This document shows positions 59,542 through 64,000 of a DNA stretch of 64,000 nucleotides, in pieces. The position numbers and the translations under genes were made by a program. The stretch is from the NCBI GenBank assembly GCA_023404955.1, contig JAEXZY010000001.1, positions 51,269 to 115,268 on the forward strand. The letters are read 5' to 3'. The notes beneath the pieces are model-generated. The model searched no databases. It was not told the origin of the DNA and saw nothing but the letters and a program-made list of their open reading frames with translations. How positions within the stretch are numbered: the stretch's first letter is position 1; each line of letters begins with the position of its first letter. Origin of the DNA: Actinomycetes bacterium (GTDB taxonomy: Bacteria > Actinomycetota > Actinomycetes > Mycobacteriales > Mycobacteriaceae).

Positions 59542-60342
59542 GTGATCGACATCGCGCTGAGCGACATGCAGGACTGGTTCGGCTTCGGCGTGGCGGGCAA
59601 CTTCGCCGGTCATCTCGAGCAGGCGGGCGAAGCCGTGGACTTCGTCAACGTGACCAGCGAAGGCGAAGCCCCCAAAGGCATCTTCCCGTGGTACGCACCG
59701 GGCTCCGACACCTTCCTCGGCGAGTTCCCACTGTCCAACGACCAGATTCAGCTGCCGGCCGAGACTGACGGCCCGCTGAATCTGCAGATCGAGCCCGAGG
59801 TGGGGCTGGCGTGCCGAGTGGTGTGGCGGGGCGACACCGTGGTCACGCTGCAGCCGTTCGCATTGGGCGCCTTCAACGACTGCTCGATCCGCAGGCCCGG
59901 CGCCAAGAAGATCAGCCACAAGAAGAACTGGGGCCCCGCGTCGAAGGGGGTCTCTGATTCGTTCTTCGACATCAGCGACCTCACTCCGGACGGACCGACC
60001 GCGACGCTGCGACTGGTGTGCTTCCTGCACTCCGACGGAGAGGAACATGCATACGGCGTGGACAGCCCCGTGATCGGCTACTCGTATTACGGCGAGGTAC
60101 TGCTCGACTGGATCGTCGAACGTCTGGCCAATCAGAAGGGTTCGGACGACACCCCCCTCGAAGACGTCGGTGCACTGATGGTGGCCAGCGGCCACCCCGA
60201 GAACGTGCTGATCGGGATCGGTGCCACCCGCTACACCGAGCTCGGTGAAACCACGTTCCTCAAATCCGGAGATGACGCCATCGTGCGCGTCTACGACACC
60301 GCCGACGACGCAGCAGCCGAACTCCGTCAGACGGTGCAGTAA
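59542..60342 (+). CDS. DUF5718-like protein (fumarylacetoacetate-hydrolase-like fold?)
   Basis: A 266-residue cytoplasmic protein from GTG 59542. It starts MIDIALSDMQDWFGFGVAGN and has KGIFPWYAPGSDTFLGEFPL, LQIEPEVGLACRVVW and FNDCSIRRPGAKKISHKKNW. The layout recalls FAH-family enzymes and the DUF5718 family, recalled from memory. No confident reaction. Its gene is followed by a cutinase gene 114 bp away. Confidence 0.7.
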   Translation: MIDIALSDMQDWFGFGVAGNFAGHLEQAGEAVDFVNVTSEGEAPKGIFPWYAPGSDTFLGEFPLSNDQIQLPAETDGPLNLQIEPEVGLACRVVWRGDTVVTLQPFALGAFNDCSIRRPGAKKISHKKNWGPASKGVSDSFFDISDLTPDGPTATLRLVCFLHSDGEEHAYGVDSPVIGYSYYGEVLLDWIVERLANQKGSDDTPLEDVGALMVASGHPENVLIGIGATRYTELGETTFLKSGDDAIVRVYDTADDAAAELRQTVQ

Positions 60343-60456
60343 GCCGAGCCGGAAGCGGCCCGCATCACACTCGAATTCACCTTCGGAATTTTTCGCGCGG
60401 TCAGCGGCATTCATCCAAGTGTCGCCAGTGGGGCGGCCACGACGGAGGAGACCGAG

Positions 60457-61167
60457 ATGACCGATCAGCGCACCGTTCGACGGGCCCTCCTCCTGGGCGG
60501 TATCGGCGCCGTCGCCGCCGCCGGCCTCCTCGGCCCGGGAACCGCGAGCGCACATGCAGACTCCTGTCCCGACGTCGCCGTGGTGTTCGCCCGCGGCACC
60601 GCCGAGCCGGCGGGTCTCGGCCGCGTCGGGCAGGCGTTCGTCGACGACCTCCGCAGTGAACTCGGTGGCCGCAGCGTGGACGCGGCGGCCGTGAATTACC
60701 CGGCGTCCTATGACTTCCTGCAGTCCGCCCCCGCCGGCGCGGATGACGCCAGCGCCCAGATTCAGGCCACCGCCGCCCGCTGCCCCGATACCCGCATCGT
60801 GGTGGGTGGGTACTCGCAGGGCGCGGCGGTGGTGGATCTGATCGCCGGCGATCCGGCAGCCACCTTCGGCTATGGGCGGCCGATGCCGGCTGCCGTCGCC
60901 GACCACGTCGCGGCTGTGGCGGTCTTCGGCAACCCCGCCGGTCGTATCGGCCGCACGCTGACCACGTCGAGTCCGCTCTACGGCGCCAAGACCATCGACC
61001 TGTGCAACGGCGCCGACCCGGTGTGCTCCAACGGTGATGACCGGCCCGCGCACAGCAACTACGTGCAGGCCGGGCTGGTCTCGCAGGCAGCCGATTTCGT
61101 CGCCGGACGGGTGGCGAACCGCGCACCGGCGGGCGTGCTGATCGACGCATCGGGCGCCGTCGGCTGA
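60457..61167 (+). CDS. Cutinase-family secreted esterase
   Basis: A 236-residue exported serine esterase from ATG 60457 with GGAGGAGA upstream. The signal peptide has an RRALLLGG pair (possibly twin-arginine) and cleaves after an alanine-rich stretch near residue 35. The mature enzyme has the cutinase features DVAVVFARGTAEPAGLG, nucleophile GGYSQGAAVVD, disulfide cysteines (SCPD, RCPDTR, NGADPVCSNGDD), Asp in GADPVC and His in RPAHSNYV. It would cleave lipid or polyester esters outside the cell. Confidence 0.94.
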   Translation: MTDQRTVRRALLLGGIGAVAAAGLLGPGTASAHADSCPDVAVVFARGTAEPAGLGRVGQAFVDDLRSELGGRSVDAAAVNYPASYDFLQSAPAGADDASAQIQATAARCPDTRIVVGGYSQGAAVVDLIAGDPAATFGYGRPMPAAVADHVAAVAVFGNPAGRIGRTLTTSSPLYGAKTIDLCNGADPVCSNGDDRPAHSNYVQAGLVSQAADFVAGRVANRAPAGVLIDASGAVG

Positions 61168-61208
61168 CAATCCGGTCCGCCGCGACTCGTGGCGTGCCAC
61201 AGTGCAGT

Positions 61209-62690
61209 GTGCACACCACAGTGGCGGTCATCGGGGCGGGGCCCGGCGGCCTAGTTGCCGCGCGTTGGCTACTGGCCGAGGGTTTCGACACGCATCTGTT
61301 CGAGCAGGGGCCCGGATTGGGCGGGCAGTGGACCGGAGCGCTCGGCACCAGCGGAGTGTGGCCCGCGCTCTACACGAACACCAGTCGCATCCTGACCGCC
61401 TTCAGCGATCTCGCCCACGACGGCGAGCAGACGTTCCTGTCCGCGCCCGAGATCCTGCACTACCTGCACCGCTACGCCGAGATGTTCGACTTGACCGATC
61501 GAATCAGGTTGCACACCAGCGTGATTCACGTGAAACATGCTGGCGGCAGGTGGTCCCTGGAAACCAGTGACGGGACCGAGACATTCGACCGCGTCGTGAT
61601 CGCGAGCGGACGCTTCCAGAACCCCGCCCTGCCACCTGTGCCCGGCCTGTCCACCTTCGCCGGCACCGAGTGCGTGCGATCCACCTTCGACTACCGAGGT
61701 GTCGAACCGTACCGAGGGAAACACGTTCTCGTCGGCGGTTGCGCCGTCAGCGCCCTCGAGGTGGCGGCCGAATTGGTGCACGGCGGGGCGGCGGCGGTCA
61801 CGGTGACACAGCGCCGGCAGCGCTACGTGCTGCCCAAGTTCGCCGCCGGCGTGCCGTCGGATCACCGCATCTTCACCCGCTACGGCGCACTGGCCGCCGA
61901 ACGTCTCCCGGTGGTCGAGGTCGACCGTCAGCTCAAGAAGATCGTGACCGACGCCGGCGGTAGCCCCGAGCAGTACGGGGCACCCGCACCCGATCCGTCG
62001 CTGTTCGCCGCCGGGGTCACGCTCAGTCAGCACTATCTGCCCTTGGTCGCCGAAGGGCGCATCGATGTCCGGCCGTGGCCTCTGTCGGTGTCGGGTCGCG
62101 ACGTCATGTTCGCCGACGGCACCACCCAGCAGTTCGACGGAATCCTCTTCGGCACCGGCTTCCGGCTCGACCTACCGTTCCTCACCGACGACATTCGCGA
62201 GACGCTCGGTCTGGACGACGTCCATCTCGAGGCAGACCGGTACACCTTCCATCCGGACCTGCCGGGGCTGGCCTTCATCGGGATGTGGGACCAGTCCGGC
62301 GGCTATTTCGTACCCCTGGAACTGCAGGCGCGCTGGCTCGCCTACACCTGGTCGGGCCGGGTGCCCGCAGCTGATCTCGCGCAGCAGCGCGGGGCCATCG
62401 AGTCCTACCGCGCGCGTCGCGGCCTGCCGCAGAAGACCCGAATGAATCTCGCCGCTATCGGTTTCGCGCGCGCAGCGGGCTGTGAACCGCAGCTCGACCG
62501 CTGGCCCGAACTGCGGCGCGCGCTGCTGTTCGGCCCACTGGCGCCGAGCTGCTTCCGGCTGGACGGGCCCGACGCGCTACCCGGCGCCGCCGACCAATTC
62601 GCCCGCGCGGTAGCGGCATTCGGAGCCATCACATCGCCGGAGTTCACTCAGCGCGAGCAGGCGGACTGGGAGCTGCTGCAGAACCACTGA
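61209..62690 (+). CDS. FAD-dependent flavoprotein monooxygenase-like
   Basis: About 493 residues from GTG 61209 (VHTTVAVIGAGPGG), the Rossmann FAD site. The second Rossmann site, with GKHVLVGGCAVSALEVAAEL near residue 175, and GFDTHLFEQGPGLGGQW, fit the flavin-containing monooxygenase family. The FATGY-like motif reads LFGTGFRLDLPFL. It may hydroxylate a sulfide, amine or ketone. An upstream GTG (61194) is an alternative start. Confidence 0.85.
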   Translation: MHTTVAVIGAGPGGLVAARWLLAEGFDTHLFEQGPGLGGQWTGALGTSGVWPALYTNTSRILTAFSDLAHDGEQTFLSAPEILHYLHRYAEMFDLTDRIRLHTSVIHVKHAGGRWSLETSDGTETFDRVVIASGRFQNPALPPVPGLSTFAGTECVRSTFDYRGVEPYRGKHVLVGGCAVSALEVAAELVHGGAAAVTVTQRRQRYVLPKFAAGVPSDHRIFTRYGALAAERLPVVEVDRQLKKIVTDAGGSPEQYGAPAPDPSLFAAGVTLSQHYLPLVAEGRIDVRPWPLSVSGRDVMFADGTTQQFDGILFGTGFRLDLPFLTDDIRETLGLDDVHLEADRYTFHPDLPGLAFIGMWDQSGGYFVPLELQARWLAYTWSGRVPAADLAQQRGAIESYRARRGLPQKTRMNLAAIGFARAAGCEPQLDRWPELRRALLFGPLAPSCFRLDGPDALPGAADQFARAVAAFGAITSPEFTQREQADWELLQNH

Positions 62691-62721
62691 ACGGAACGTC
62701 CGGCCGATTAGCATTGCTCAG

Positions 62722-63591
62722 GTGGAGCACGTGGACACCGGTCAGTTGGCCGCCTTGGCGGCGGTGGTCGAACACGGCAGCTTCGACGCAGCCGCCGCCC
62801 ACCTCCACGTCACACCCTCGGCCATCAGTCAGCGCATCAAAGCCCTCGAGCAACGCACCGGACAAGTTCTCGTAATCCGCGAGAAGCCGTGTGCAGCAAC
62901 ACCTGCGGCAGCTCCGCTGCTCCGGCTGGCCGCTCAGACGGCGTTGCTGCAGACCGAGGCGCTGGCCGAGATGCGAGGCGGCCCGGCCGAACGTCCGCGT
63001 ATCGCGTTGGCCGTCAACGCCGATTCGATGGCGACGTGGTTCACCGGCGTGTTCGCGCACCTGACCGATGCGCTGCTCGACGTCCGCATCGAGGATCAGG
63101 ATCTGTCCGCGCGTCTGCTCCGCGAGGGAGTGGTGATGGGCGCGGTGACGACCGAGAGCTCCCCGGTGCCCGGGTGCCGCGTGCAGCCCCTCGGCATCAT
63201 GCGGTACCGGCCGGTCGCCACCCGCGCGTTCGTCGCGCGGCACCTCCCGAGCGGCTTCACCGCCGCGGCCGTCGCCCAGGCACCGTCGCTGGCCTGGAAC
63301 CGTGACGACGCCCTGCAGGACCAGCTGGTGCGGCAGGTCTTCGGCACGGACATACGCCGCCCCGTGCACTACGTGGCGACGGCGGCAGGGTTCGGGGCGG
63401 CCGTGCACGCCGGACTGGGCTGGGGGATGTACCCCGAGCAGTTGATCGACGCGCCGTTCGTGCGGATCAGCGACGAGCACCTCGACGTGCCGCTCTACTG
63501 GCAGTGTTGGAAACTCGACAGCGTCACCGTGGGGCGTGTGACGGATGCGGTGAAGGCGGAGGCGACGACGGGCCTGCTGCCGCCGCGGTGA
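62722..63591 (+). CDS. LysR-family regulator, ArgP/LysG type
   Basis: A 289-residue LysR protein from GTG 62722. The HTH is SFDAAAAHLHVTPSAISQRI followed by KALEQRTGQVLVIREKP. The sequence and the VTPSAISQRIKALE motif resemble ArgP/IciA and mycobacterial LysG, which sense lysine or arginine and control an exporter. No LysE-like gene is adjacent, so the target is unclear. Confidence 0.9.
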   Translation: MEHVDTGQLAALAAVVEHGSFDAAAAHLHVTPSAISQRIKALEQRTGQVLVIREKPCAATPAAAPLLRLAAQTALLQTEALAEMRGGPAERPRIALAVNADSMATWFTGVFAHLTDALLDVRIEDQDLSARLLREGVVMGAVTTESSPVPGCRVQPLGIMRYRPVATRAFVARHLPSGFTAAAVAQAPSLAWNRDDALQDQLVRQVFGTDIRRPVHYVATAAGFGAAVHAGLGWGMYPEQLIDAPFVRISDEHLDVPLYWQCWKLDSVTVGRVTDAVKAEATTGLLPPR

Positions 63592-63615
63592 GCCCGTGCG
63601 GGGACAATCGTGGCC

Positions 63616-64000
63616 ATGGATGCGCCGGTCAGAGTCCGAATCCTCGGCGTCGGGATGGGACCCTCCCATGTGACGCGCGAGGTCGCCGACGCGTTGACGT
63701 CGGTCGACTACGTGCTGGCGGCCGACAAGACCGACCCCGAGGCCGACTCCAAAGCCGACGAAGACCCCCTGCTCGAGCTGCGCCGGACCATCGTCACCGC
63801 ATTTCCCGGCCCTGACGGTCCCGCCGAGGTCGTCGCGATCAGCGATCCGCCCCGCGATCGCTCCACCGGGCTCAGTGCCTCGCAATACGAGGCCGCCGTC
63901 GCCGACTGGCACGCCGCCCGCGCCGCCCGGTATGCCGACGTCCTGCGCCGCCGCGGGGGGCCCGCCGCCGGTGGGGGTTGTGGGGGTCCGGCGGGGGACG
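63616..64000 (+). CDS. cobF: Precorrin-6A synthase CobF, 5' part
   Basis: The start is ATG 63616; the frame runs to the end of the window (about 128 codons). It opens VRVRILGVGMGPSHVTREVA, the tetrapyrrole-methylase fold, then YVLAADKTDPEADSK and ADWHAARAARYADVLRRRGG, as in CobF of aerobic cobalamin synthesis. The last 45 bases give a glycine-rich run where the family has a FLVWGDP-like stretch, and probably contain base-call errors. Confidence 0.8.
   Translation, partial: MDAPVRVRILGVGMGPSHVTREVADALTSVDYVLAADKTDPEADSKADEDPLLELRRTIVTAFPGPDGPAEVVAISDPPRDRSTGLSASQYEAAVADWHAARAARYADVLRRRGGPAAGGGCGGPAGD

Noticed and set aside
61426..61440. Single GGCGAGCAGACG arm like that of the 20-bp repeat
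   Set aside because: Only one arm is present, inside a conserved coding region, so it is probably chance.

Overview
This window is high-GC actinobacterial DNA and almost certainly comes from a Mycobacterium/Mycolicibacterium. It carries an MmpS/MmpL operon, LprB/LprC-type lipoproteins, a cutinase, a deazaflavin-type (Ddn-like) reductase, a PknH-sensor-domain lipoprotein and an Rv1264-type adenylyl cyclase. Gene order and strand from oppBCDA (about 7.7 kb) to a GlcD-like FAD oxidase (about 39.5 kb) match, from memory, the M. tuberculosis Rv1283c-to-Rv1257c interval in inverted orientation. Several insertions and losses interrupt the match; for example, no pknH/embR is present here. The extra catabolic genes suggest an environmental rapid grower. 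I saw no rRNA, tRNA, CRISPR array, insertion sequence or prophage. No stretch over about 300 bp lacks a gene; the longest gap is 44208-44458.

Layout. 1-7.7 kb: on the minus strand, an OmpR-family response regulator and histidine kinase followed by GT39, GT2-GtrA and GT39 glycosyltransferases. Paired or triple 7-bp repeats at 11-bp spacing (TCACAGC-N4-GCAYAGC) precede three of these genes. 7.5-13.1 kb: a small membrane protein and the oppBCDA peptide importer. 13.1-17.1 kb: a proline-iminopeptidase-like hydrolase and a DszC-like/NtaA-like flavin monooxygenase pair. 17.1-26.4 kb: SbcCD-like nuclease genes, a SixA-like phosphatase, lprC-lprB and a heterodimeric ABC exporter. 26.4-31.5 kb: a hypothetical gene, an AIM24 protein, dtd, and a copper module (DUF305 lipoprotein, CopZ-like chaperone, P1B ATPase) around a CsoR/RicR-like operator. 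31.5-39.5 kb: adenylyl cyclase, a uracil/hypoxanthine-glycosylase-like protein, HIT, Ddn-like, LLM oxidoreductase, udgB, PknH-sensor lipoprotein, tap-like MFS and GlcD-like oxidase. 39.5-43.4 kb: a marR-mmpS-mmpL operon.

43.4-53.7 kb is an accessory catabolic island: a DUF1275 membrane protein, two paralogous NmrA-type oxidoreductases near its two ends, an alpha/beta hydrolase, a flavin reductase plus class D flavin oxygenase, an SRPBCC protein, two TetR regulators (one with an extra N-terminal HTH), an SDR and a cytochrome P450. Palindromic operator candidates sit in its promoters. 53.8-64 kb: an epimerase, two YihY/BrkB membrane proteins, a spore-photoproduct-lyase-like radical SAM protein, holin-like and DUF3618 proteins, a 43-residue acidic peptide gene, a DUF5718-like protein, a cutinase, an FAD monooxygenase-like protein, an ArgP/LysG-type LysR regulator and the start of cobF. 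The last roughly 45 bases look degraded.

The strongest candidates for something undescribed are the repeat-box regulon of the glycosyltransferase cluster, the dual-HTH TetR, and the TetR-controlled flavin-oxygenase/P450 island. All family names come from reading motifs and recalled knowledge; no database search was run.
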